From Limnohabitans planktonicus II-D5 (GTDB lineage Bacteria > Pseudomonadota > Gammaproteobacteria > Burkholderiales > Burkholderiaceae_C), in assembly GCF_001270065.2 (NCBI RefSeq), contig NZ_LFYT02000003.1, positions 186,001-250,000 of the forward strand: 64,000 bases of DNA, written 5' to 3'. A model generated the notes under the pieces. The model did not search any database. It was not told the DNA's origin and saw only the letters and a program-made list of their open reading frames with translations. Positions 1 to 8,520 of this stretch are shown here, one piece after another. The translations under genes and the position numbers were made by a program. Positions within the stretch are counted from its first letter, which is position 1. The number at the start of each line of letters is the position of its first letter.

Positions 1-402
1 CAGGGCGATGCCTGACAGCGGGTGGTTGCCGTCCAGCACCACGTGCTCGGGATAGATTTCGGTCACGGTGTAGAGCACATTGCGCGGCGCATCGGGGTGG
101 CAGCCTTCGGGCAAGGCGGTGCCTTCAATGGTCAGGCCTTCTTCCAAGCCTTCAGGAAACAGCGCGAGCGGCTCCAGAAACAGAAGATTTTCATCAAAGT
201 CGCCAAAGGCATCTTCGGGCTCCAGATGCAGGTCGAGCTTGGCGCCTTTTTCGTGGCCTTGCAGGGCTTCCTCGATCTTGGGCAGCAAATCTTTGCCGCC
301 AATGAAAAATTCAACGGGTTCGTTCAGGGTGTCCAGAATTTCGCCCAGTGTGTCTTTGAGTGTCCAGGTCAGTGCGACCACGGAAGGTGTCTTGATTTCC
401 AT
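1..402 (-). CDS. slyD: SlyD/FkpB-like FKBP-type peptidyl-prolyl isomerase (3' end outside window)
   Basis: Reading the minus strand from the ATG at 402 gives 134 codons without a stop up to the window edge, so the C-terminus is missing. The protein begins MEIKTPSVVALTWTLKDTLG and carries the split-FKBP features of the SlyD/SlpA family: FFIGGKDLLPKIEEALQGH near residues 33-51, the acidic PEDAFGDFDENL stretch after it, and VVLDGNHPLSG in the returning FKBP half. Family members isomerise Xaa-Pro bonds and act as cytoplasmic chaperones; some have a His-rich metal-binding tail, which cannot be seen here. It diverges from roxA with 86 bp between the starts. Family assignment is firm; SlyD versus FkpB is less certain. 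Confidence 0.85.
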   Translation of the reverse strand, partial: MEIKTPSVVALTWTLKDTLGEILDTLNEPVEFFIGGKDLLPKIEEALQGHEKGAKLDLHLEPEDAFGDFDENLLFLEPLALFPEGLEEGLTIEGTALPEGCHPDAPRNVLYTVTEIYPEHVVLDGNHPLSGIAL

Positions 403-488
403 AGGACAATTGTCGCAGTTTGGCGGCCAGTTTTGGCCGCTTGCGTTTTTATGAGGCCGCTCCATGGCGTCCTCAAAGGAATAGACAG

Positions 489-1616
489 ATGAACACAGAA
501 CACCCCTTGGCCCTCTTGGGCGGCCTGACACCCAGCCAATTCATGAAGCGCCATTGGCAGAAAAAGCCATTGCTGGTGCGCAATGCCATCCCGGGTTTTG
601 TGCCCAGCGTGGGCCGCGCCGACTTGGTGGTGCTGGCGGAGCAAGAGGGTGTGGAGTCGCGTTTGATTGTGGATTCGCCCAAGGGCTGGAAGATGAAGCA
701 CGGCCCATTGCCGAAGCGGAGTTTGCCGCCCTTCAGTCAGAAAAAATGGACTTTTCTGGTGCAGGGCGTCGACTTGCACCACGATGGCGTGCACGCGCTG
801 ATGCAGCAGTTTCGCTTTGTGCCCGATGCACGGCTCGATGATCTGATGATCAGTTACGCCACCGATGGCGGGGGCGTTGGGCCGCACTTTGACAGCTACG
901 ACGTGTTTTTGTTGCAGGCCCACGGTCAGCGCAAATGGCGCATTGGCCGCTCAAAAGACCTGAGCCTGCAGCCGGGCGTGCCGCTCAAGATTTTGCAGAA
1001 CTTTGAAGCCGAAGAGGAATTCATCCTCAATCCCGGCGACATGCTGTATCTGCCGCCCAAATATGCGCATGACGGCATTGCCCAGGGCGAATGCATGACC
1101 TGGTCAATTGGCTTTCGCTCACCGCAAGAAGGGGAGTTGGCCCGTGAGTTGCTGCTCGGTTTGGCCGATGAAGCCTTTGATGGCTTGGGTGATGCGCTGT
1201 ACCGTGACCCGAAGCAGGCCGCTGTCAGCGAGCCTGCAGCCATGCCCTCTGAATTGGGCGATTTTGCGCGGCAGGCCATTGCCAAGGCTTTGAACGACCG
1301 GCATTTGATCGACAGTTTGCTCGGTGAATACCTCACAGAGCCCAAGGCCCAGGTGTGGTTTGAGCCCGTGGACGCTGAGCCCGATTTGTCGGTAGGTGTG
1401 CAATTGGATCGGCGCACCAAAATGATGTACGACGAGCGTCATCTGTTCATCAATGGCGAGAGCTTCAAAGTGGGTGGACGCGATGCCCGGCATTTGCGTC
1501 AATTGGCCAATGAGCGCCAGTTGCCTGCCAAGGCGCTGTGCGCATTGAGCCCGGCGGCACAAGAGGCCTTGCGTGATTGGATCGCGGCGGGTTGGATGAA
1601 AGCCCTGAAGCATTAG
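489..1616 (+). CDS. roxA: Ribosomal protein uL16 arginine 3-hydroxylase, JmjC/cupin fold (RoxA/YcfD)
   Basis: A 375-residue protein whose start at 489 is set by an AAGGA Shine-Dalgarno eight bases upstream. It begins MNTEHPLALLGGLTPSQFMKR and shows the Fe(II)/2-oxoglutarate facial triad: HFD in GGGVGPHFDSYDVF (His133, Asp135) and a distal His in LPPKYAHDG (His194). The QAHGQRKWRIG segment between them fits the cofactor pocket. YcfD/RoxA hydroxylates an arginine of ribosomal protein L16 in E. coli; the same job is inferred here from the family. The C-terminal 130 residues match the dimerisation and winged-helix part of the family. A GCGGCCA/TGGCCGC hairpin lies in the leader at 423-440. Confidence 0.88.
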   Translation: MNTEHPLALLGGLTPSQFMKRHWQKKPLLVRNAIPGFVPSVGRADLVVLAEQEGVESRLIVDSPKGWKMKHGPLPKRSLPPFSQKKWTFLVQGVDLHHDGVHALMQQFRFVPDARLDDLMISYATDGGGVGPHFDSYDVFLLQAHGQRKWRIGRSKDLSLQPGVPLKILQNFEAEEEFILNPGDMLYLPPKYAHDGIAQGECMTWSIGFRSPQEGELARELLLGLADEAFDGLGDALYRDPKQAAVSEPAAMPSELGDFARQAIAKALNDRHLIDSLLGEYLTEPKAQVWFEPVDAEPDLSVGVQLDRRTKMMYDERHLFINGESFKVGGRDARHLRQLANERQLPAKALCALSPAAQEALRDWIAAGWMKALKH

Positions 1617-1853
1617 GCCTATTGATCCGGCCCTGTGAGGTCTGCCGTGTGACTTCAATCTTGCGCCTTGTGGGAGCTAGCCCTGATGGCGATCAGACGC
1701 TTGTGGACCACAGGCTTTTCGCTTGCATTGCAAGCGCCCACAAAATCCTACCAACCGGCCACACACGGCTCAGACTTCATCGGGTTGAATCTACTGGAAT
1801 GCTTCAATTTGAAGGTTTGGTGTCAGCTTTTCATTTTTGTTTAGGGAAAACGC

Positions 1854-1859
1854 TATAAT
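1854..1859 (+). promoter_or_regulatory. Consensus -10 box (TATAAT) for the small lipoprotein gene
   Basis: A perfect TATAAT lies in AAAACGCTATAATTTGAGG. The -35 is poor (TTCATT, 18 bp upstream). Transcription would start near 1866, giving a leader of about 107 nt before the lipoprotein ATG at 1973. The gap after roxA (1617-1853) holds no gene I can support, only a GCTTGCATTGCAAGC palindrome at 1721-1735. Confidence 0.6.
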
Positions 1860-1860
1860 T

Positions 1861-1944
1861 TGAGGCTGAGTACAAAAGAGCTCGAGTGCTTTTGCCTCAG
1901 TCCAGACAAACTCAAAAGTCTGTCTAACAATTTCCGGAAATTGT
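1861..1944 (+). promoter_or_regulatory. Structured 5' leader: three successive inverted repeats
   Basis: Three potential RNA hairpins follow the -10 box. First, TGAGG (1861) pairs with CCTCA (1895-1899), extended inside by CAAAAG/CTTTTG. Second, CAGAC/GTCTG surrounds AAACTCAAAA near 1903-1922. Third, the perfect 18-bp palindrome ACAATTTCCGGAAATTGT occupies 1927-1944. The last ends 28 bases before the start codon, just ahead of the AAGGA Shine-Dalgarno. This could stabilise or regulate a highly expressed small mRNA; that role is inference. Confidence 0.45.
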
Positions 1945-1972
1945 TTTTAACCCCCATCAAGGAAAAATCATC

Positions 1973-2152
1973 ATGAACAAATCCCTCGTTCTGGCCGCCG
2001 TGATCGCTGCTGCTGCTTTGGCCGCTTGCGGTAAAAAAGAAGAAGCCGCTGCACCCGTGGTTGCTCCTGCTCCTGCCGCTGAAGCTTCGGCTCCTGCTGC
2101 TGACGCATCTGCCGCTGCTGCGCCTGCTGCTGACGCATCTGCTGCCAAGTAA
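1973..2152 (+). CDS. Small Ala/Pro-rich lipoprotein
   Basis: A 59-residue protein with AAGGA nine bases before its ATG. It has a classic lipoprotein signal: MNKSLVLAAVIAAAALAAC, with lipobox LAAC and the lipidated Cys at residue 19, followed by GKKEE. Asp/Glu is absent at +2, so outer-membrane sorting is expected. The mature 41 residues are low complexity, with two APAADASAA units. This composition is common among small abundant Burkholderiales lipoproteins of unknown role. Its own promoter, structured leader and strong terminator make it a monocistronic unit between roxA and bamC. Existence is well supported; function is unknown. Confidence 0.75.
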   Translation: MNKSLVLAAVIAAAALAACGKKEEAAAPVVAPAPAAEASAPAADASAAAAPAADASAAK

Positions 2153-2190
2153 TTGGCCAGTGCTGCCCCGACCTCAGTCGGGCGGACATG

Positions 2191-2218
2191 AAAAAAACCC
2201 CGCATTGCGGGGTTTTTT
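2191..2218 (+). terminator. Strong Rho-independent terminator, bidirectional
   Basis: A7 - CCCCGC - ATT - GCGGGG - T6. The symmetric A and T tracts let it end both the lipoprotein transcript on the plus strand and the dapA-bamC transcript arriving from the minus strand, whose stop is at 2261. Confidence 0.9.
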
Positions 2219-2260
2219 CATGTCTGCGCCCCTGGCCCTTGAGGGCCTCAGGGCTGGGGA

Positions 2261-3385
2261 TTACTGCAACTCGTTGGCGATGAGCTTCAAGATAGTGCTG
2301 GCGTTGGCAGTGCTTTCAGCCTGTCCTGCTGCATTGAGTACACGAATCTGGCTGCTGTCATTGCCTTTGTCCGACAGCGCGATCCGGTAGCGGGACAAGG
2401 TCGAAACTTCCTTGGGACTGCTGAACAAACGGGCAAAAAAGCCTGGTTCCTTGTCGGCGGTGCCAGGGGCCACGTAACGCACAAAATAAATTCCTTTGGC
2501 ACGGTCACGGTCTTCAACCGTGAAGCCGCTGCGGTCCAAGGCCACGCCTGTGCGACGCCATGCGCGGTCCATGCTGTCAGTCAGTGCCAGGGTCGGTTGG
2601 CCATCAACTGTAGTGACCTCGATGCCCTTGGGCGCTCTGGCGGTCAGGGTTTCAGCTTTGGCTTTTTCGGGGGAAGCCCCCAGTTTGACCATCAGGCGGC
2701 GCAAGAATTCAATTTCCAGTTCGGGATCTGTAGCACGAGGCTTCCAGATGGTTTTGGTTTTTTGGGCGTCCGCGTAGTCTTCGACCATGCCGCGATGGGT
2801 GATGTAAATTTCCACACCGCCTTGTGCATTGCGTTCTATACGGGTGCGGAATTTGTCGCGCTCGCCGGTGGAATACAAAGAGTCGAGCACCTTGCCCAAA
2901 GTTTTGCGAATGAAGTCCTGCGGCAATTTGGCGCGGTTTTCAGCCCACTCGGTTTCCATGATGCCCACTTCGGGCGAATCGGTGACCAAAACAAACCCAT
3001 TACTTGTCCAGAATTCGCGCAAAGGATCCCAGAGCTTGTCAGCTGAACGCGACACCACCAGCCAGCGCTGATTGCCTTGGCGTTCCATGCGAACATCGCC
3101 CAAAGTATTGGTTGCTGTGCCTGCATCGGAAACCTTGCCCGCAGCGCTTTGGAAGCCGGAGGCTGTGGCAGAGGTACTTTCCAGTGCATAGCGCGATTCT
3201 TTGCGCAGTTGCGTCAGATCGGGTGGTATCTCCAGCGTCGGCGCTTTGGCCGCGCTTTTGTAATTGATTTTGTCTTCTTCGAGAAGAGAGCAGGCACTGA
3301 GCAAAACAGCCAAACCCAACACCGATAGGGTGCGTGTCGAGTGCAATTGAGAGGTCGTGCGATGGTTGGAAAATTTCACAGGCAT
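2261..3385 (-). CDS. bamC: BamC, lipoprotein of the outer-membrane beta-barrel assembly complex
   Basis: A 374-residue lipoprotein with signal peptide and lipobox LLSAC (Cys32) followed by SLLEEDKINYKSA. Next comes the extended APTLEIPPDLTQL segment, which in BamC contacts BamD, and then two helix-grip domains (about residues 95-215 and 235-370). BamC is an accessory subunit of the BAM complex that folds outer-membrane proteins. Its gene follows dapA with a 13-bp gap, the same order as dapA-nlpB in E. coli, so the two are probably cotranscribed and end at the 2191-2218 terminator. Confidence 0.88.
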   Translation of the reverse strand: MPVKFSNHRTTSQLHSTRTLSVLGLAVLLSACSLLEEDKINYKSAAKAPTLEIPPDLTQLRKESRYALESTSATASGFQSAAGKVSDAGTATNTLGDVRMERQGNQRWLVVSRSADKLWDPLREFWTSNGFVLVTDSPEVGIMETEWAENRAKLPQDFIRKTLGKVLDSLYSTGERDKFRTRIERNAQGGVEIYITHRGMVEDYADAQKTKTIWKPRATDPELEIEFLRRLMVKLGASPEKAKAETLTARAPKGIEVTTVDGQPTLALTDSMDRAWRRTGVALDRSGFTVEDRDRAKGIYFVRYVAPGTADKEPGFFARLFSSPKEVSTLSRYRIALSDKGNDSSQIRVLNAAGQAESTANASTILKLIANELQ

Positions 3386-3398
3386 CCTTGGGTGGAAA

Positions 3399-4295
3399 TC
3401 AAATCAGGCCGCTGGCCTTGAGTGCGGCTTCGAGCACGGGTCGTTGAGAATCAGACAGTTCGGTCATGGGCAAACGCAAAGTGGGGCCACTCAGTCCCAT
3501 GCGGGTCATGGCCCATTTCACGGGAATAGGGTTGGCTTCAACAAACAGATTTTTGTGCACGGGCAAAAGCTGAAACTGGATGCGCATGGCCTCGGCAATG
3601 TCGCCACGGATGGCGGCCATGCACAACTCGTGCATCAGGCGCGGGGCCACGTTGGCCGTCACGCTCACATTGCCAGCGCCGCCGCACAGCATCAAGGCCA
3701 CAGCGGTGGGGTCATCGCCCGAATACACGGCGAATTCTTTGGGCAGATCGCGGATCAGCCATTGGGCGCGTTCGATGTTGCCGGTGGCTTCCTTGATGCC
3801 GACGATGCCGGGCACCTGGGCCAGGCGCAGCACAGTGTCGTGCTGCAAATCTGCCACCGTGCGGCCTGGCACGTTGTACAAAATCACGGGCAGGCCGGGC
3901 ACGGCTTCGGCGATCGCCTTGAAGTGCTGATACAGGCCCTCTTGGGTGGGCTTGTTGTAGTAAGGCACCACCTGCAACTGGGCATCAGCGCCAACTTTTT
4001 GGGCAAAACTTGCCAATTCAATGGCTTCGGCTGTGGAGTTGGCACCACAACCTGCAATGATCGGGATGCGTTTGGCAGCTTGCTCGACCGAGACACGGAT
4101 GATCTCGCAATGCTCGTCCAATGTCACGGTGGGTGATTCCCCCGAAGTACCCACAACCACGATGGCATCGGTGCCTTCTGCGATATGCCAGTCGATGAGT
4201 TTTCGCAAGGTGGGGTAATCCACTTTGCCGTCTTCAAGCATGGGGGTGATCAGGGCAGGGATGCTGCCTTTGATGGGGCGAAAATCGGAGGTCAT
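3399..4295 (-). CDS. dapA: 4-hydroxy-tetrahydrodipicolinate synthase
   Basis: A 298-residue TIM-barrel aldolase of normal length. The Schiff-base lysine is Lys168 in [11 protein letters not shown], the catalytic tyrosine is Tyr140 in [10 protein letters not shown], and [10 protein letters not shown] (residues 47-56) is the pyruvate/phosphate-binding loop. It condenses pyruvate with aspartate semialdehyde, the first committed step to diaminopimelate and lysine, feeding cell-wall synthesis in the cytoplasm. It is the promoter-proximal gene of a dapA-bamC pair; about 107 bp separate it from the methyltransferase gene upstream. Confidence 0.95.
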   Translation of the reverse strand: MTSDFRPIKGSIPALITPMLEDGKVDYPTLRKLIDWHIAEGTDAIVVVGTSGESPTVTLDEHCEIIRVSVEQAAKRIPIIAGCGANSTAEAIELASFAQKVGADAQLQVVPYYNKPTQEGLYQHFKAIAEAVPGLPVILYNVPGRTVADLQHDTVLRLAQVPGIVGIKEATGNIERAQWLIRDLPKEFAVYSGDDPTAVALMLCGGAGNVSVTANVAPRLMHELCMAAIRGDIAEAMRIQFQLLPVHKNLFVEANPIPVKWAMTRMGLSGPTLRLPMTELSDSQRPVLEAALKASGLI

Positions 4296-4402
4296 GTCAG
4301 GTGCTTCTGAATGAAAAAAGACATTCTAACGATTGCAGCCCGTTTTTTCGGGGGCTGCGCGTGAGCTTGTCACAGGAAGTGACAACTTAGGTCTCGCCAA
4401 AA

Positions 4403-4948
4403 TCAGGCAGGACGCAAATCAAAGCGTTTGAGACCGTTGTCGGTGTGTTGGCGAACGGCCGCGATGCGTTGCACAAATCGATCAGGCGAGGTTTCAAAAC
4501 CATCTTCATAGGCCACGGTGTGCAAGTCGACAGACACACGCAGCAGTTCTCCTGCTTGCAGCAAAAAATCGGGCCGCGAGGGTTTACCCACCGTCTCGTT
4601 GCCAGCGGCAAAAGTTTCGTAAATCAGCACGCCTCCTTCGGCCACGCTGCCGATGATGTCGGGCCACAAGGGGCGCCACAGGTAATTCGTCACGATCACG
4701 GCATCAAAAGTTTGACCGGCAAAGGGCCAGGGGCCGTTTTCAATGTCTGCCAAAACGGTGTCGCCGCAAGCGGCCACCAGCGCCAAAGCTTCGGGGTTGC
4801 GGTCCACCCCCGTGACGTGGTGTCCCCGTGCTGCCAACCAGCGCATGTGACGGCCTGCACCGCAGGCCACATCCAGAACGCGCCCGCCCGGGGCTATCAG
4901 ATGGGCCCAGCGCTGGACCCAGGGGGAAGCTTGTTCAGTACCGTGCAT
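4403..4948 (-). CDS. Class I SAM-dependent methyltransferase
   Basis: A 181-residue protein with a Rossmann methyltransferase core: motif I VLDVACGAGRHMRWLA near residues 20-35, acidic motif II HVTGVDRNPEA, and motif IV FDAVIVTNYLWRPLW. The size and the TNYLWRP signature resemble small bacterial proteins of the tellurite-resistance TehB/UbiE type. The substrate cannot be read from sequence. It lies 9 bp downstream of a small membrane-protein gene and is probably last in an operon with the MFS transporter. Confidence 0.8.
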   Translation of the reverse strand: MHGTEQASPWVQRWAHLIAPGGRVLDVACGAGRHMRWLAARGHHVTGVDRNPEALALVAACGDTVLADIENGPWPFAGQTFDAVIVTNYLWRPLWPDIIGSVAEGGVLIYETFAAGNETVGKPSRPDFLLQAGELLRVSVDLHTVAYEDGFETSPDRFVQRIAAVRQHTDNGLKRFDLRPA

Positions 4949-4957
4949 GAAAGTAGC

Positions 4958-5113
4958 TCAGAAACAGGCCCACAGCTGGTCTGACAACTGGATCAGCATT
5001 TCCGGGCGTTGATAAAGAAAAAACACAATGGCTGACACACCCGCTACCAGGCCCCAGGCCAAGGCGCGGGCCCACCAGCGTTGCTGCATGGGGCGGTGTC
5101 GTTGCGGGATCAT
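4958..5113 (-). CDS. Small single-pass membrane protein, unknown
   Basis: A 51-codon reading frame between the MFS gene (15 bp upstream) and the methyltransferase gene (9 bp downstream), all on the minus strand. It begins MIPQRHRPMQQRWWARALAW, a basic N-terminus, then one hydrophobic helix GLVAGVSAIVFFLY near residues 21-34, then a short polar tail. The close packing and the one-helix pattern argue for a real gene. The absence of a clear Shine-Dalgarno argues against it. No family recognised. Confidence 0.45.
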   Translation of the reverse strand: MIPQRHRPMQQRWWARALAWGLVAGVSAIVFFLYQRPEMLIQLSDQLWACF

Positions 5114-5128
5114 GGCGTGCAAATCAGG

Positions 5129-6340
5129 TCAGGCCGCCTGGGCTTGGCGGCGGGCAATCGGGCTTTCTCGCACCGGTAAATTCACCAGTGCAGCCATCAC
5201 GCCCAAGGCAATGGACAGGTACCACACGATGTCGTAGCTGCCCGTTTTGTCATACAGATAGCCGCCCAGCCAAACACCCAAAAACGAGCCAATTTGGTGG
5301 CTGAAAAAGATGAAGCCGCTGAGCATGGACAGGTGCGAGATGCCAAAAATCTGGGCTACAGCCGCGTTGGTTGGCGGCACGGTGGACAGCCACAGCAAGC
5401 CCATGACGGCAGAAAACAGGTACACGCTGGTGGGCGTCAGGGGTGCCCACAGGAACAACACAATCGCCACAGAACGGGCTGCATAAATGAAGGCCAGGAT
5501 GTTCTTTTTGGCAAACTTCTGACCGAGCGTGCCTGCAATGTAGGTCCCAAACACGTTGAACAAACCGATCAAGGCCAGCGCGTAACTGGCCACCTGCGGG
5601 GCCAAACCGTGGTCCTTCAGGTAGCTGGGCATGTGCACGCCAATGAATACCACCTGAAAACCACACACAAAATAACCCGCCATCAGTAGCTGGAAACTGG
5701 GGTATTTGAAAGCTTCCTTCAAAGCCTGGCCAATGGTTTGGTCTCGCTTGACTTGGCCGGGTGCGTTCAGGGCAGGTTCGCGCAGGCCCCAGGCCAGAGG
5801 GATGATCAGCATCGCTGCCGCCGCCAATATGACCAGAGCGGTTTGCCAGCCCATTTGGCTGATCAACAAGCCCTCAACGGGCACCATCAAAAACTGGCCA
5901 AAACTGCCGGCTGCCGCCGCCACGCCCATGGCCCAGGAGCGGCGTTCGGCGGGCACATTGCGGCCAATCACGCCGTAAATGACCGCGTAGGTCGTGCCCG
6001 CTTGGGCTGTGCCGATGATCACCCCGGTGAACAGGGCAAACACCCACGGGTCGGTGGCCCAGGCCATGCCCAGCAGGCCCACCCCGTAGACCACGGCACC
6101 CAAGGCAATCACGCGGAACGCGCCAAATTTGTCGGCGACCATGCCCGCAAAAATGCCCATGAAGCCCCAAGCCAGGTTCTGGATCGCCATGGCAAAACCA
6201 AACTCCTGGCGGCCCCAACCTTGGGCTTGGGTGATGGGCTGCAGCCACAGGCCAAAGCCGTGGCGAATGCCCATGGAGAGGGTGACGATGGCAGCGCCGC
6301 AAATCAGCACCTGCGTCAGGGAAAGGGGTTTGTGTTGCAT
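5129..6340 (-). CDS. MFS transporter, monocarboxylate/oxalate-formate-like
   Basis: A 403-residue protein with about 12 hydrophobic segments in two halves. The N-terminal half has IRHGFGLWLQPITQAQGW and the loop 2-3 motif GMVADKFGAFRV typical of the major facilitator superfamily. This pattern matches the monocarboxylate/OFA-type subgroup, which moves small organic acids, although the substrate is not determined. The gene is probably first in a three-gene minus-strand unit with the 51-residue membrane protein and the methyltransferase. It diverges from parE across 121 bp. Confidence 0.85.
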   Translation of the reverse strand: MQHKPLSLTQVLICGAAIVTLSMGIRHGFGLWLQPITQAQGWGRQEFGFAMAIQNLAWGFMGIFAGMVADKFGAFRVIALGAVVYGVGLLGMAWATDPWVFALFTGVIIGTAQAGTTYAVIYGVIGRNVPAERRSWAMGVAAAAGSFGQFLMVPVEGLLISQMGWQTALVILAAAAMLIIPLAWGLREPALNAPGQVKRDQTIGQALKEAFKYPSFQLLMAGYFVCGFQVVFIGVHMPSYLKDHGLAPQVASYALALIGLFNVFGTYIAGTLGQKFAKKNILAFIYAARSVAIVLFLWAPLTPTSVYLFSAVMGLLWLSTVPPTNAAVAQIFGISHLSMLSGFIFFSHQIGSFLGVWLGGYLYDKTGSYDIVWYLSIALGVMAALVNLPVRESPIARRQAQAA

Positions 6341-6447
6341 CCCCTGACTTTAACCAATGTCACGCAACCCGAGGTCGCGCAGATGCCTGCACGCGATGCA
6401 AAGATTGAGTACTGTCTATGCATCCAGTGCGTGGCGTGAAATCCCAC

Positions 6448-6453
6448 TACAAT
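6448..6453 (+). promoter_or_regulatory. -10 box (TACAAT) immediately upstream of parE
   Basis: TACAAT ends only eight bases before the parE ATG at 6462, and no Shine-Dalgarno is visible in ATTCGCCACC. If this box is used, parE would be transcribed as a leaderless or nearly leaderless mRNA. No good -35 hexamer is seen at the expected spacing. Confidence 0.4.
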
Positions 6454-6461
6454 TCGCCACC

Positions 6462-8453
6462 ATGGCTACCCAATCAACTGTCAAAACCTCTAGCGCCTCG
6501 AGTGAATATTCCGAAGGCTCCATCCGCGTCTTGAAGGGCCTTGAGCCCGTCAAGCAACGCCCGGGCATGTACACCCGCACCGACAACCCCCTGCACATCA
6601 TCCAAGAGGTGCTGGACAACGCCGCCGACGAGGCGCTGGCGGGTTACGGCAAAAAGATCAAAGTCATCTTGCACGCCGACGGCTCGGTCAGCATCGAAGA
6701 CGATGGCCGGGGCATTCCCTTTGGCTTGCATCCCGAAGAAAACGCCCCGGTGATCGAGTTGGTCTTCACCCGCTTGCACGCAGGTGGCAAGTTCGACAAG
6801 GGCAAGGGCGGCGCCTACAGCTTCTCGGGCGGCTTGCACGGCGTGGGCGTGTCGGTGACCAACGCGCTGTCCAAGCGCCTGGAAGCCACCAGCTACCGCG
6901 AAGGCCAAGTGGCGACCTTGGTGTTCTCGGGCGGCGACGTGACCGAGCCGCTGGTCAAACGCGCCACAGGCGAGGGCGACCGCAAACAGGGCACCACGGT
7001 GCGTGCTTGGCCTGACGCCAAATATTTCGAATCCAGCGCTCTGCCCATGAACGAGCTGACCCACCTGCTGCGCAGCAAGGCGGTGCTCATGCCCGGCGTG
7101 ACGGTGACTTTGGTGAACGAAAAAACCAAAGAAACCCAGCAGTGGCAATACAAAGCCGGTCTGCGCGACTACCTGACCCAGACCCTGAACGGCGACCCGG
7201 TCATCCCGTTGTTTGAAGGCGAAGGTTTTGCCGACGGCAACAGCGAGAGCTTTGCCGAAGGTGAGGGCGCAAGCTGGGCCGTGGCTTTCACCGAAGACGG
7301 TGCGCCGGTACGCGAGAGCTACGTGAATTTGATCCCCACCAGCGCAGGCGGTACGCACGACAGCGGCTTGCGCGACGGCTTGTTCACGGCCGTCAAAAGC
7401 TTCATCGAGCTGCATGGCTTGCTGCCCAAGGGCGTCAAGCTCATGCCCGAAGACGTGTTTGCCCGCGCCAGCTATGTGCTGAGCGCCAAGGTGCTGGACC
7501 CGCAGTTTCAGGGCCAGATCAAGGAACGACTGAACTCGCGCGATGCGGTGCGCCTGGTCTCCAGCTTTGTCCGTCCGGCCTTGGAGTTGTGGCTGAACGA
7601 GCATGTGGATTACGGCAAAAAGCTGGCCGAACTCGCCATCAAGGCCGCACAAACTCGCCAAAAGGCGGGCCAAAAGGTGGAAAAGCGCAAGAGTTCGGGC
7701 GTGGCCGTGCTGCCCGGCAAGCTGACCGACTGCGAGAGCAAAGACATCCTGCACAACGAGGTGTTTTTGGTCGAAGGCGACTCGGCTGGCGGCAGCGCCA
7801 AAATGGGCCGCAACAAAGAAAGCCAGGCCATCTTGCCCCTGCGTGGCAAGGTGCTCAACACCTGGGAAGTGGACCGCGACCGCTTGTTTGCCAACAACGA
7901 AATCCACGACATCTCGGTGGCCATTGGCGTGGACCCGCACGGCCCCAACGACAACCCCGATATGAGCAACCTGCGCTACGGCAAGGTCTGCATCTTGTCG
8001 GACGCGGACGTGGACGGCTCGCACATCCAGGTGCTCCTTCTCACCTTGTTTTTCCGTCATTTCCCCAAGCTGATCGAAGCGGGCCACTTGTATGTGGCCA
8101 GGCCGCCCTTGTTCCGCGTCGATGCGCCTGCACGCGGCAAAAAGCCCGCGTCCAAAGCCTATGCGCTGGACGAGGGCGAGCTGACCGCCATCATCGACAA
8201 GCTGCGCAAAGACGGCGTGAAAGAAGGCGGCTGGAGCATCAGCCGCTTCAAGGGCCTGGGCGAGATGAGCGCCGAGCAGTTGTGGGACACCACGCTCAAC
8301 CCCGACACGCGCCGCTTGCTGCCGATTGAGCTGGGCCCCTTGGACAACGCGGGCACCGAAAACCTCATGACCCAGCTCATGGGCAAAGGCGAAGCCGCTG
8401 CCCGCCGTGAGCTGATGGAGTTGCACGGCGACTCGATTGAGATCGACGTGTAA
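6462..8453 (+). CDS. parE: DNA topoisomerase IV subunit B (ATPase subunit)
   Basis: A 663-residue GHKL-ATPase/TOPRIM protein. It has the ATP-binding VLDNAADEALAG (N-box) and DDGRGIPFG (G1), the HAGGKFDKG lid, and GGLHGVGVSVTNALS. The TOPRIM domain has EGDSAGGSAKMGR and DADVDGSHIQVL, which bind Mg2+ with the ParC catalytic tyrosine. It forms the ParC2ParE2 enzyme that decatenates daughter chromosomes. ParE rather than GyrB is indicated by the roughly 660-residue length and the nearby parC. The usual parE-parC neighbourhood is interrupted here by a four-gene accessory cassette of about 2 kb. Confidence 0.93.
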   Translation: MATQSTVKTSSASSEYSEGSIRVLKGLEPVKQRPGMYTRTDNPLHIIQEVLDNAADEALAGYGKKIKVILHADGSVSIEDDGRGIPFGLHPEENAPVIELVFTRLHAGGKFDKGKGGAYSFSGGLHGVGVSVTNALSKRLEATSYREGQVATLVFSGGDVTEPLVKRATGEGDRKQGTTVRAWPDAKYFESSALPMNELTHLLRSKAVLMPGVTVTLVNEKTKETQQWQYKAGLRDYLTQTLNGDPVIPLFEGEGFADGNSESFAEGEGASWAVAFTEDGAPVRESYVNLIPTSAGGTHDSGLRDGLFTAVKSFIELHGLLPKGVKLMPEDVFARASYVLSAKVLDPQFQGQIKERLNSRDAVRLVSSFVRPALELWLNEHVDYGKKLAELAIKAAQTRQKAGQKVEKRKSSGVAVLPGKLTDCESKDILHNEVFLVEGDSAGGSAKMGRNKESQAILPLRGKVLNTWEVDRDRLFANNEIHDISVAIGVDPHGPNDNPDMSNLRYGKVCILSDADVDGSHIQVLLLTLFFRHFPKLIEAGHLYVARPPLFRVDAPARGKKPASKAYALDEGELTAIIDKLRKDGVKEGGWSISRFKGLGEMSAEQLWDTTLNPDTRRLLPIELGPLDNAGTENLMTQLMGKGEAAARRELMELHGDSIEIDV

Positions 8454-8520
8454 ATCGGTGTCAATTCTTACTCGGTAATACAATGCAATGGTGCTTTCAC
8501 CAGCCCCCAGATCAACCCGG

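Noticed and set aside
423..440. Terminator between slyD and roxA
   Set aside because: The hairpin GCGGCCA/TGGCCGC exists, but the two genes diverge, so no transcript should end there, and the T run begins only after TTGCG.
1577..1858. A 93-codon plus-strand frame after roxA
   Set aside because: It begins inside the roxA end in another frame and runs through the lipoprotein promoter; no ribosome binding site and no family.
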